Source: Culicoidibacter larvae
GTDB lineage: Bacteria > Bacillota_I > Bacilli_A > Culicoidibacterales > Culicoidibacteraceae
DNA: 64,000 nt
Direction of reading: 5' to 3'
NCBI RefSeq assembly: GCF_005771635.1
Contig: NZ_VBWP01000001.1
Location: 248,001-312,000 of the forward strand
In this document: positions 45,869 through 53,088 of the stretch, one piece after another
Numbering within the stretch: the first letter of the stretch is position 1
Layout of the letters: every line of letters begins with the position of its first letter
Translations under genes and position numbers: made by a program
The notes under the pieces: generated by a model
What the model was told of the DNA's origin: nothing
Seen by the model: the letters and a program-made list of their open reading frames with translations, nothing else
Database searches by the model: none

Positions 45869-45885
45869 TGTAATAAAATAAAAGT

Positions 45886-45982
45886 AGCAAGTTGTAGCTT
45901 GCTATGGATAGTTTAGATTTTAGAGAGTTAGACTATTCATAGGTGGTTACAACCACCAGGCAGAAGTTCATAGTATCTGCCA
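45886..45982. other. Cluster of short hairpins
   Basis: Three hairpins in a row: AGCAAG...CTTGCT (45886-45902), GGTGGTT-AC-AACCACC (45942-45957) and GGCAGA...TCTGCC (45959-45981). No open frame and no T run. Such runs occur in transfer origins and single-strand origins as well as in structured RNA. Confidence 0.55.
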
Positions 45983-45999
45983 TCCTGTAAGGTCAAAAC

Positions 46000-46103
46000 A
46001 AAAAAGCTATATAAAGATTCCCACTTCGACACGTGAATCTAAATATAGCTTTCCGACCAACAGGAAAATCTAATTTCCTGTATGCCATTATTGAATAATG
46101 ACT
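46000..46103 (-). ncRNA. Candidate small RNA on the minus strand
   Basis: Leftward promoter TTGTGA (46134-46139), an 18-base spacer, TATAAT (46110-46115). The RNA would start near 46103, form CAGGAAA...TTTCCTG (46061-46080), and end in a strong terminator (46001-46052: AAAGCTATAT...ATATAGCTTT with inner AGATTC/GAATCT), whose T run exists only on the minus strand. No open frame of note. The promoter faces away from the small frame at 46140. Confidence 0.6.
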
Positions 46104-46139
46104 ACTATTATTATATCAGAAAAGGGCAGGTAATCACAA

Positions 46140-46262
46140 GTGAATACACTAGGAAATTATGAAATTATGATTAAAGTTGGTCTTGGAAAATTAAATAAAG
46201 ATACCAAGTTAATCAGATGCAATTTTTTGATTAATAACAGCATGTTTCAAGAGTTATGGTGA
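46140..46262 (+). CDS. Possible small protein, 40 aa
   Basis: GTG-initiated frame behind AAAGGGCAGG. It encodes a basic peptide with KVGLGKLNKDTKLIRCNF and no clear membrane helix. I see no family resemblance. It could be a chance frame between two structured RNAs. Confidence 0.25.
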   Translation: MNTLGNYEIMIKVGLGKLNKDTKLIRCNFLINNSMFQELW

Positions 46263-46289
46263 GGTATGTAAATAATAACCAAATCACAA

Positions 46290-46530
46290 ATGTGTACTGG
46301 AGTGACGATCCAGGAGTTGAAACAGTTTCAATGTAACTAAGCATTGTCCGGACCACATTACCGGGTTAGTTTAAAGTGGGGAACTTGAAGCCAACAAGGA
46401 TCCATTACATTTAGCGGGCACATGTCGGTGTTAGCTATTGTAATGTTAGGGAATGCAATCTAGATGATTGCTATTCCTGCAGTATGTATCAGATAATTGA
46501 AATGCAACAGTTCATTTGAGCTGTTTTTTG
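46290..46530 (+). ncRNA. Candidate structured non-coding RNA: five hairpins and a terminator
   Basis: In sequence: CTGG/CCAG (46297-46313), TTGAAA/TTTCAA (46317-46331), AACTAA/TTAGTT with inner CCGG/CCGG (46335-46371), CATTACA/TGTAATG (46403-46445) and GAATGCAATC/GATTGCTATTC (46451-46476). A terminator AACAG...CTGTTTTTTG (46506-46530) closes the series. Hairpins follow each other with gaps of 3-31 bases and no open frame of note. No convincing promoter was found, so the 5' end is uncertain. Confidence 0.5.
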
Positions 46531-46708
46531 TTTACCCTTTATTTTATAAAAAATATCTATTTGTTAAAGCTGATGCCCTTGGCAGTGCGCAGCTTCATCT
46601 CATAACTCTGTAATGTAAAATTTTCTATCTTCCCCCCATTTATAATTGATATTCTGATACATGCTGCAGGGATACAATCCCAGAGACGGAAAAGAGGAGG
46701 TAGTTTTT

Positions 46709-46897
46709 ATGATTCAATTTACACATCATGAATTCGCCATTCTTGCTGAAACAGTGAAACAAAATAGAATTGCAGTTGAAGCAGCGAGTGGGACTACTAA
46801 TCCATTTGATGTTACTGCAATCACAACTTATAGCAACCATAGAAAGAAATTGATTCAGCTGGAGGATAAATTGGAAGCAGCAATGCTGCAGGAGTGA
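46709..46897 (+). CDS. Hypothetical protein, 62 aa
   Basis: Starts at ATG behind AAGAGGAGGTAGTTTTT. The small soluble helical protein (MIQFTHHEFAILAETVKQNR...LIQLEDKLEAAMLQE) has no recognised domain. It is the first gene of a rightward run: the next start is only three bases after its stop, implying translational coupling. Confidence 0.65.
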   Translation: MIQFTHHEFAILAETVKQNRIAVEAASGTTNPFDVTAITTYSNHRKKLIQLEDKLEAAMLQE

Positions 46898-46900
46898 GGA

Positions 46901-47449
46901 ATGAATATGGAAATTTGGAAAAAGATTCCTGGATTAGATGTGACTTATGAAGCCAGTAATACTGGCAAAATTCAGCGGCAATATCGAAGTAAGGATAAAT
47001 TATTAACGGGCTATCATAAAAGAGGCAAAAAAGTCGTTAAGGTAAAGCGTCAAGGAAAGATGGTTGAGACCTCATGGTCGAAGTTAGTCTGGAGTGCTTT
47101 TAACGGACCGATACCTGAAGGCGGATACGTAAGAAGAAAGAATTGCCGGTTGGGGTATGAACTTGATAACTTAATTTTGCTGTCAAATAAGCAAAATGGC
47201 AAAATGTTTGGCGGCTTGCAGAAAAAGGCAGATATCGTTGTTTATGAGTCAGATCAGGAACAGCGATTTTTTATTAGTGCACGATCAGCAGGAAGATATT
47301 TACATTTGAGCTATCAAACAGTTCTGGATACAATAAACAATAAAATTAAAAAGCCAATATACCCATTAAGAAAAGCCACGTTTGAAGAGCGTCAGGGCAT
47401 TGTTGGCATGGTGCGACAAAGTCGCGGCATCAATTATATTGAGGAGTGA
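46901..47449 (+). CDS. NUMOD4 / HNH-like protein with C-terminal NUMOD1-like motif
   Basis: 182 residues. The start EIWKKIPGLDVTYEASNTGK is a NUMOD4 DNA-binding motif of homing-type endonucleases. The middle (SWSKLVWSAFNGPIPEGGYV ... DNLILLSNKQNG) has the frame of an HNH nuclease, but where a His-x-Asn/Asp pair is expected the sequence is RRKN. The end (SARSAGRYLHLSYQTVLDTI) resembles NUMOD1. It is probably a DNA-binding protein or an inactive nuclease. The start follows GGAGTGAGGA. Confidence 0.7.
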   Translation: MNMEIWKKIPGLDVTYEASNTGKIQRQYRSKDKLLTGYHKRGKKVVKVKRQGKMVETSWSKLVWSAFNGPIPEGGYVRRKNCRLGYELDNLILLSNKQNGKMFGGLQKKADIVVYESDQEQRFFISARSAGRYLHLSYQTVLDTINNKIKKPIYPLRKATFEERQGIVGMVRQSRGINYIEE

Positions 47450-47455
47450 AGATAG

Positions 47456-48310
47456 ATGAACAATGAAGCATTAATAAACAATTGGTTTGAAAATCATACC
47501 GCAACTATGGAATATCAAGGAAACATACAAGTGATCGAGTGGAGAGAACCAGGTACCCGAATGTATTCGGTGAAATATGTTTTAGATGGATCTAATGTAT
47601 TTGTAACCGGTGATCTTGGAACTGCAACATTTCGATTAACAGAATCTGCAACTATTCATAATTTAGCTAGATACGCTAAAGATTACTTTATTGGTAAGCT
47701 AGTATGTGCACAACACGGTACTTTTAGTTTTGATATTGAAACTGCGCGCAAACATCTGCGTGAATGGAAACAAGAGATTGATGAAGAGGAACTTTACTAT
47801 GGAAGTGAGTCAATCCCAGCTTTCTATGATTACCTAATGACGCACTCAAAAGATATTACTCATGAATTCGATTGGAAGCGATTAGTAGAACTAGCTGCAG
47901 ATGCAGTGAATGTATGGTATACCCTTGATTCAGAGGACTTATCTTGCATTTGTGAGTATGGACAGGAACTCGATATTAACTTAATTGCTTATTATGTAGG
48001 TTTACAACGAGCATGCTCAGAACTTATCGTTCAAGAGGCTTTGGATAAGATTCCGGAACTGGAAGCAAGTATATTCAGTCGTGCGGGAACAGAATTTAAC
48101 ATTCAGTCAGATAAACAAGTTGGAGTAGTTCTATTTGAAAAGCTCAAATTGGTAAGTGACCAGGAAAGTAGTACCGAGTATTCAATTACTAATGATTTAC
48201 TCAAGAAGCTGCAAGGACAGCATCCAATTGTTGAGGAGTTATTACAATACCGGACATATCTTATTCGTATTGGAAATCATAAGCAGTTTGATGAACGGGC
48301 GGTGGTGTAG
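47456..48310 (+). CDS. Protein with detached DNA polymerase I thumb-like module
   Basis: 284 residues. Residues about 188-270 read like the thumb of family A polymerases: a helix ELEASIFSRAG, then TEFNIQSDKQVGVVLFEKLK, YSITNDLLKKL, HPIVEELLQYR. In PolA the corresponding text is AGEEFN..S.KQL..vLFEKLGL. The upstream AADAVNVWYTL also fits the end of the exonuclease-like domain. Palm and finger motifs A-C are absent, so it cannot polymerise DNA. Residues 1-130 are unrecognised. Gene spacing suggests co-expression with its neighbours. Confidence 0.7.
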   Translation: MNNEALINNWFENHTATMEYQGNIQVIEWREPGTRMYSVKYVLDGSNVFVTGDLGTATFRLTESATIHNLARYAKDYFIGKLVCAQHGTFSFDIETARKHLREWKQEIDEEELYYGSESIPAFYDYLMTHSKDITHEFDWKRLVELAADAVNVWYTLDSEDLSCICEYGQELDINLIAYYVGLQRACSELIVQEALDKIPELEASIFSRAGTEFNIQSDKQVGVVLFEKLKLVSDQESSTEYSITNDLLKKLQGQHPIVEELLQYRTYLIRIGNHKQFDERAVV

Positions 48311-48664
48311 ATGGCAGCATCCGCTGAATGTCCAAAGTGTCAAGCGAACATGTATGATTGCTCACTGGAAACACCTGTGAAGGGAATCATGTATTGGGGT
48401 TGTAGTTCGTGTGATTATAAGATGCTTGATAGTGATCAAATTATTGAGTTCTTTCAAAGGAATGGTACTCCTGAAGAGTTTGAATCACTTCAAGAAGAAG
48501 TCGGAAATTTAGAACATGATAATGAAGTTTTAGGTATATCTATGAGAAGCGCGCTTTCACATCTGGAGGCAGCTAAAGATATCCTTGATGCTTTTGAAAA
48601 TTTAAGTAATGAAATGGCTAGTGTAAAGAAATTTATAAATGATGCTATGGATGAACTTGACTAA
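48311..48664 (+). CDS. Zinc-ribbon protein with C-terminal coiled coil, hypothetical
   Basis: 117 residues. CPKCQANMYDC near the start and CSSCDY near residue 31 form a zinc ribbon; the rest is acidic and helical (FESLQEEVGNLEHDNEVLGI and onward). It starts on the base after the upstream stop, with GGCGGTGG as ribosome-binding site, so it belongs to the same operon. No named family recognised. Confidence 0.65.
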   Translation: MAASAECPKCQANMYDCSLETPVKGIMYWGCSSCDYKMLDSDQIIEFFQRNGTPEEFESLQEEVGNLEHDNEVLGISMRSALSHLEAAKDILDAFENLSNEMASVKKFINDAMDELD

Positions 48665-48705
48665 ACAATATAACTTGGGAATACAAGCTAAGTATTTAGT
48701 TTGTT

Positions 48706-48777
48706 GTTCCTGAAGGCGTTATAACGAACCTCTAAATGTAGTTATTTTTTCCACTTCGTTATAGCGTCTTCAGGAAC
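48706..48777 (+). other. 23-bp inverted repeat with wobble pairs, upstream of the primase gene
   Basis: GTTCCTGAAGGCGTTATAAC (first 20 of arm 48706-48728) pairs with arm 48755-48777. The only two non-Watson-Crick positions are G-T and T-G, which still pair in RNA. A 26-base loop separates the arms. No T run follows. Confidence 0.7.
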
Positions 48778-48820
48778 ATGAATAAATGAATAATTAAATA
48801 AGCAGACTGGAGAGATGTAT

Positions 48821-50239
48821 ATGGCCAACTTGTCAAAGCAGCAGATACATTTTCTTCGGCTGCTTTTTCACGATATGAAAGGTGCAATTGGATTTCAGAA
48901 GAGCAATGGGAAACAATACTTCACCAAACTAGAAGATATTGATACATTTGTTGTTACTGATAATCATGATATTTGGGTAGCACCAGCAACATTCAAGACT
49001 TGGGAAATGAGTAAACGTAAGACGCTGCACTCAAGAGCAATCTTCTTGGACTTTGATCGTGTTGATCTCGAAGAGATTAATTACCGGATTAGTGCTGCAG
49101 CATTGCCGCCACCGAATATCATTATTTGGTCCGGATCGGCAAGCTCATTCCACGTGTACTGGCTGCTTGAGGAACCGACTGCTAATGTGAGCTTGTTTTT
49201 AGAGCCACTAGCAGAGCTGCTTGGAGCAGATAAACAAGCAATCAATAAAAACCGGGTGATGCGCTTGCCAGGAACAATGAACCAGGAGAGTGGCACCAAA
49301 GCATCGATTATCTCGGTCATTGATACGTACTATGAAACAGAAGCCTTCTACAATCAATTGAATGAGGTATTATCAACCGGATACGTGCCTAAATACGTTC
49401 CACGGCCACCTGAGATGCGCCGACCGAACATTGATAAGCTTACACTCGATGAACTATTCGATATTGTTAGCACATGTATCATTCCTGAAGGTGAGCGGAA
49501 CTATGCAGTCGGGTTTATGACTCAGTACTTTGAGAAGCAAGGTAAAGATTATCCGTATGTGCTCGATTTTATGCGACAAGTCAATCGAAACAATTTCCGA
49601 CCGAAGCTGCGGGATGCAGAACTGATCAGAATGATTAAAGGTTGGCTGTATCGATACGAGCAGCTGAACACCTTGCATCCAGGATATTTACAACTCCACG
49701 TACCAACGGCTGCAAGTGAACATGAGTATGTGCAGATTAAAACCAAAAAGTTCTCTTACAAACTACCGGCTAAAATCATTCGTGAGCATGGTAAGGAGTT
49801 GACTGGTAATGATATTTACATACTGCTGCTGATACGTAAATATGGGCTTATAGATACCGCGCAATTGGTATTTGAGGCACAAGTATCCAGGGCAACGGTG
49901 TTTAACGTTCTCAAGCGCTTAAAACGGCTTAAAATCATCACTGAAGAACCGGACGGCATTCGGATCCGAGAACATCATCGAACACTGCAGTATATTTCAA
50001 TCGATACACTGGCAATAAAACTCTTTGAGGGCAAAGTTATTGCCCCTAAGGCGTTTAAATTAATGGCAGTGCTAAAAATGCATGATGGATTAGAAAACGT
50101 TAAGCAGAAGCAATTAATGAAGGCATGTGGGCTAACGAGTATCCGGAAGTTATCAGAGACGCTTGCGCTCCTCGAGGCAAATGATCTGGTGTACCGGGAA
50201 AAAGTCGGCCGACGGACCGTGTACAATTTGAATTATTGA
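48821..50239 (+). CDS. RepB-type primase with C-terminal winged helices
   Basis: 472 residues. The archaeo-eukaryotic primase core typical of RepB-like primases covers about 15-180: catalytic acids in HSRAIFLDFDRVDLEEINY, then IIIWSGSASSFHVYWLLEEP and NRVMRLPGTMNQESG. A helical primase C-terminal segment and two winged helix-turn-helix units (SRATVFNVLKRLKRLKIITE; LTSIRKLSETLALLEANDLV) follow. It would prime replication of the element. The ATG lies seven bases behind GGAGAG. A long RNA hairpin precedes it. Confidence 0.83.
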   Translation: MANLSKQQIHFLRLLFHDMKGAIGFQKSNGKQYFTKLEDIDTFVVTDNHDIWVAPATFKTWEMSKRKTLHSRAIFLDFDRVDLEEINYRISAAALPPPNIIIWSGSASSFHVYWLLEEPTANVSLFLEPLAELLGADKQAINKNRVMRLPGTMNQESGTKASIISVIDTYYETEAFYNQLNEVLSTGYVPKYVPRPPEMRRPNIDKLTLDELFDIVSTCIIPEGERNYAVGFMTQYFEKQGKDYPYVLDFMRQVNRNNFRPKLRDAELIRMIKGWLYRYEQLNTLHPGYLQLHVPTAASEHEYVQIKTKKFSYKLPAKIIREHGKELTGNDIYILLLIRKYGLIDTAQLVFEAQVSRATVFNVLKRLKRLKIITEEPDGIRIREHHRTLQYISIDTLAIKLFEGKVIAPKAFKLMAVLKMHDGLENVKQKQLMKACGLTSIRKLSETLALLEANDLVYREKVGRRTVYNLNY

Positions 50240-50406
50240 TTTTTTTTACCCTCATAGTCTAATAAATGGCATATATTGCCGAAACAATAGGGGTACAAAA
50301 AAGATAAGTAAAATATAGCTAAAAATATTGGATAGTCTAAAAAAGGGCTATTATTCCCTAGATTAATAGATTACCCATGCACAAACTGGCGGAGAGGATT
50401 GATTGT

Positions 50407-50757
50407 ATGCAAAATAAAGGAAACGTATTGTTAGAAGAAGTGAAGGTAGCAGCCATTATACTACTTGGCATTCTGATTTTCTTGCTTCTACTGGCGGGAC
50501 TTGTGGGTATCTTAATTGGTGCCTACCATTTGACGAATCTTATCATTGATTATTGGTGGTTAACTGTAGTGATTGGGGATAAAGGATTTTGGGTGTATCT
50601 TTCACCCGGATATTTCTTTGCCAGTATTACAAGACCTCTGCTTTGGGTTGTACTTTATAGTGTGCTGCTTGGAGTATTCATCAGCAGTGTGTTCGGTACA
50701 CTTGCTTTTATTGTGGATAAGATTACATTTGCAGCAGCTAATTCAGATGTAACTTGA
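50407..50757 (+). CDS. Hypothetical membrane protein, 116 aa
   Basis: Two or three hydrophobic helices (about 13-45, VAAIILLGILIFLLLLAGLV..., and 75-105). No family recognised. Start ATG is nine bases after GGAGAGG; an in-frame ATG 30 bases upstream has no ribosome-binding site. It may be a membrane accessory of the element. Confidence 0.6.
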   Translation: MQNKGNVLLEEVKVAAIILLGILIFLLLLAGLVGILIGAYHLTNLIIDYWWLTVVIGDKGFWVYLSPGYFFASITRPLLWVVLYSVLLGVFISSVFGTLAFIVDKITFAAANSDVT

Positions 50758-50781
50758 TTTAGCTACTGAAAAGTAATCTTA

Positions 50782-50853
50782 AGAGGCCGCTAGAAGGCAT
50801 CGAATGTTGTGGAGTTGGATAACTAACCACTTTGAGCGCTTCTAGAGACCTCT
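50782..50853 (+). other. Imperfect 17-bp inverted repeat
   Basis: AGAGGCCGCTAGAAGGC against GCGCTTCTAGAGACCTCT, with a loop of about 37 bases. Similar in size and placement to the hairpin at 48706, though the sequence differs. Confidence 0.55.
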
Positions 50854-50867
50854 CAAAATCAGGAATA

Positions 50868-50922
50868 TAAAAAAAGCAGCGGTGGACGCCGCTGCCGGAT
50901 GTATATGCACACCCAAATAACC
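50868..50922 (-). ncRNA. Candidate short antisense RNA on the minus strand
   Basis: Leftward promoter TTGTAT (50952-50957), a 17-base spacer, TACAAT (50929-50934). The RNA, about 55 nt, ends in GCAGCGG...CCGCTGC followed by seven U on the minus strand only (50869-50895). It is antisense to the space between the 116-residue membrane protein and the next small gene. Confidence 0.55.
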
Positions 50923-50977
50923 AATATTATTGTAGCATATACGTCCTCAAAATACAAAACATTTGGAGGAATTGACA

Positions 50978-51121
50978 ATGATTACAATCAAAATTAATAA
51001 TAAACCATTCAACTTTAAATACAAAAGAGCGCTGCAAGACTGTAAACAGCTTGTAATGCTGATTTGTCGGCCGATACTCTATATTCTGACTGCGGCAATC
51101 GCAATGGCACTATTTGCCTGA
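50978..51121 (+). CDS. Small membrane protein, 47 aa
   Basis: ATG behind TTTGGAGGAATTGACA, a very good ribosome-binding site. A basic N-terminal half (MITIKINNKPFNFKYKRALQ) is followed by one hydrophobic helix (about 25-47). The layout, and the K-x-x-x-K-x-F-x-F-x-Y start, resemble the 56-residue protein encoded at 2469-2639. No known family. Confidence 0.6.
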   Translation: MITIKINNKPFNFKYKRALQDCKQLVMLICRPILYILTAAIAMALFA

Positions 51122-51161
51122 GCATTTCTGTTACTCATTACAATCTAGGAGGTTGAAAACA

Positions 51162-51842
51162 ATGGAACAACGTAAAAAACTTGTTGAAAAAGTCAAAAAA
51201 ATACTCGTAAAAGCTCGGGATAATCCAAATGCTTATGAGGCAGAGAGTGCGATGTTAATGGCGCAGCGACTACAGTTAGAATATAATATTCGGGAAACGG
51301 AACTTGAAGAGCGACCGCTTGAAATAATAACCGGTCATGCAAATAGCCAAATACGGAGACAACATCCCTCATGGATGTGGCAATTGGCCCATGTGATCGC
51401 GAATAATTTCCGTTGCTATGTGTATCAAAATGATCAACAACGATTTTTCGGAGGAAATCCTGATAAGACGTATTCATTTTTTGGCATTGATGATGATGCA
51501 GCTGTTGCTTGCGAAGTGTTTGAACTAGCGATTCATACCGCAAACTTGAAATGGCAGGAATTTAGACTTGAGAATCGTCGAGCGATTGCCCGGCGAAAAT
51601 ATCCGAAACGGGCCAGAATTGAGTTCTTAACCGGCTTTGTTCATGGCGTGCAGATACGGTTCTCGCATCAAGTACAAGAGTATGGGCTGGTGCTTGTCAA
51701 AAACGAGCTTGTAGAACAACAATACACACTCATGCAGCAAGAATTTAGCCCGGTAAATACCAAAAGTCGCGTTCAAATTCGCTCAACCAATGCATATGGT
51801 CAAGGACGAGCTGATGGTCGCGAATTTATGACATTAGACTAA
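51162..51842 (+). CDS. DUF2786 domain protein
   Basis: 226 residues. The N-terminal DUF2786 motif is clear: EKVKKILVKARDNPNAYEAE followed by SAMLMAQRLQLEYNI. The rest matches the companion region of such phage and ICE proteins (WMWQLAHVIANNFRCYVY, FFGIDDDAAVACEVFELAI, FLTGFVHGV). Function unknown; often carried by mobile elements. The ATG follows TAGGAGGTTGAAAACA. Confidence 0.8.
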   Translation: MEQRKKLVEKVKKILVKARDNPNAYEAESAMLMAQRLQLEYNIRETELEERPLEIITGHANSQIRRQHPSWMWQLAHVIANNFRCYVYQNDQQRFFGGNPDKTYSFFGIDDDAAVACEVFELAIHTANLKWQEFRLENRRAIARRKYPKRARIEFLTGFVHGVQIRFSHQVQEYGLVLVKNELVEQQYTLMQQEFSPVNTKSRVQIRSTNAYGQGRADGREFMTLD

Positions 51843-51896
51843 ATATTGCGAAAAAAGTATAAATTGATATAATTAATGACAAAGGAATGATAGATA

Positions 51897-52127
51897 TTGA
51901 GTGACATGTATGTGATTATGGTTGGCAGTGAATACTTAGTCGGCCGGGGAGATATGCAGAAAGATTACTGGATCTCCAAAGAAAATGCTGAACGTAAGAA
52001 ACGAATAAAAACCAACTATATATTTTCAAGCGATATCAGTAGGGCATTGAGAACCAATATGCCGGAAAAGTACATTAAGGCACTAGAAAATGAGAAGTTC
52101 TCTGATGTTTGCAGTATACCAGCTTGA
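51897..52127 (+). CDS. Hypothetical protein, 76 aa
   Basis: Small soluble basic protein (MYVIMVGSEYLVGRGDMQKDYW..., ...NMPEKYIKALENEKF). TTG start after AAAGGAATGATAGATA; ATG three codons later is the alternative. No family recognised. A possible promoter TATAAT is not evident, and it may be part of the run beginning with the DUF2786 gene. Confidence 0.5.
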   Translation: MSDMYVIMVGSEYLVGRGDMQKDYWISKENAERKKRIKTNYIFSSDISRALRTNMPEKYIKALENEKFSDVCSIPA

Positions 52128-52142
52128 TGAAAGGTGATTAAT

Positions 52143-52289
52143 ATGGAGAGGATTTACGATTATTTGTTGCCAGTTGGTGGCGCAGTGGTGCTCATTCTCA
52201 TGATTATTTGGTTTTTGATCTATATCGATACTTATCGCACAGCTATCGAGTACATTAAAATGACACATAAAACCAACCGTAAGCATTGA
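52143..52289 (+). CDS. Small membrane protein, 48 aa
   Basis: ATG behind GAAAGGTGATTAAT. One membrane helix (about 9-26, LPVGGAVVLILMIIWFLIYI) followed by a basic tail (YIKMTHKTNRKH). It starts 16 bases after the previous gene, so likely co-transcribed. No family recognised. Confidence 0.55.
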   Translation: MERIYDYLLPVGGAVVLILMIIWFLIYIDTYRTAIEYIKMTHKTNRKH

Positions 52290-52318
52290 CGATAACATAA
52301 TGACGTGTTACAATGTAA
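52286..52318 (+). promoter_or_regulatory. Promoter and operator of the RelBE-type locus
   Basis: TTGACG, a 17-base spacer, TACAAT. The -10 lies inside the palindrome TTACAATGTAA (52308-52318), a natural binding site for antitoxin autoregulation. The -35 overlaps the stop of the upstream small gene. Confidence 0.7.
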
Positions 52319-52335
52319 TACAAGAGGTGGTTGTT

Positions 52336-52566
52336 ATGGCACACTTATCATTAAGAGTGAGTGAACAAGAAAAAAAATTCATAAGCGAATATGCGAAAAT
52401 GCATGGTTTAGATATGTCAGAAGTATTGAAAGAGGCATTTTTTGAAAAAGTTGAGGATGAACTCGACTTAAAAGCCATTGCAGCTTATGAACAAAATAAA
52501 GATGGTGAAGAGCACAGCAGTTTCGATGATGTTGCGGTTGCGTTAGGACTTGAAGATGTTTTATAA
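52336..52566 (+). CDS. RelB/DUF6290-type antitoxin
   Basis: 76 residues. Ribbon-helix-helix start MAHLSLRVSEQEKKFISEYA, then the helix DMSEVLKEAFFEKVEDELD and an acidic toxin-binding tail ending FDDVAVALGLEDVL. It neutralises the toxin encoded next and represses the shared promoter. The ATG follows AGAGGTGGTTGTT. Its 3' end overlaps the toxin gene by 11 bases. Confidence 0.85.
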   Translation: MAHLSLRVSEQEKKFISEYAKMHGLDMSEVLKEAFFEKVEDELDLKAIAAYEQNKDGEEHSSFDDVAVALGLEDVL

Positions 52567-52822
52567 GGTTGAGTTTACTAAAACGGCCATTAAGGAGCTC
52601 AAGAAGCTGGATAAACCGCAACAAGCATTGCTGATGGCCTGGATAAAGAAAAACCTGCAAAACTGTGAAAATCCACGAATAAGCGGCAAAGCATTAAAAG
52701 GGAATAAGTCGGCTTACTGGAGATATCGTATCGGTAGTTATCGAATTATTACTGAGCTTGTTGATGAGCGCTTATTGATCATTATCATTAATATTGGCCA
52801 TCGAAAAGACATCTATAAATAA
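52556..52822 (+). CDS. RelE/ParE-family toxin
   Basis: 88 residues. FYKVEFTKTAIKELKKLDKPQQ, KALKGNKSAYWRYRIGSYRI and IIIINIGHRKDIY are the RelE signatures; the late Arg/His (GHRKDIYK) and Arg in YRIGSYRI are likely active residues of an mRNA interferase. Start at ATG inside the antitoxin end, coupling the two. It probably stabilises the mobile element. Confidence 0.88.
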   Translation: MFYKVEFTKTAIKELKKLDKPQQALLMAWIKKNLQNCENPRISGKALKGNKSAYWRYRIGSYRIITELVDERLLIIIINIGHRKDIYK

Positions 52823-52854
52823 TTGATGAGGAATTATGGAAAAGAGCGGATACT

Positions 52855-53073
52855 ATGGAGAAGAAATTACGGAACTGGACAAATGCGATGAGTATAGTTG
52901 GTATTACAATATCGATACTATCAATCTTTATGTCGAATATACCAGGCTTTACAATGAGATTTATTCAAATTTCGCTTGCTGCAAGTGGCGTAACGCTGGC
53001 AGTAATCAGTGTTTTACTAAAACTATTTGTTATTAACAATTTTAAGACATCGATTGAACAAAGTATTAAATGA
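52855..53073 (+). CDS. Small two-helix membrane protein, 72 aa
   Basis: Two hydrophobic helices (about 11-27 and 35-60). The upstream sequence AAGAGCGGATACT is a weak ribosome-binding site. A better site (GATGAGGAATT) drives an overlapping frame from 52836 in another phase, whose product is polar and has five scattered cysteines and no pattern. I take the hydrophobic frame as the real one. It precedes the transfer-associated genes. Confidence 0.55.
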   Translation: MEKKLRNWTNAMSIVGITISILSIFMSNIPGFTMRFIQISLAASGVTLAVISVLLKLFVINNFKTSIEQSIK

Positions 53074-53088
53074 GAGGAGTGAACAACG

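Noticed and set aside
45260-46640. Search for an integrase remnant, attachment core or tRNA gene at the left end of the element
   Set aside because: No recombinase motif or tRNA cloverleaf found; without the right end no direct repeat can be confirmed.
52836-53036. 66-residue frame with a good ribosome-binding site overlapping the two-helix membrane protein
   Set aside because: The product is polar with scattered cysteines and no pattern; the overlapping frame has clear membrane helices. Kept only as a note there.
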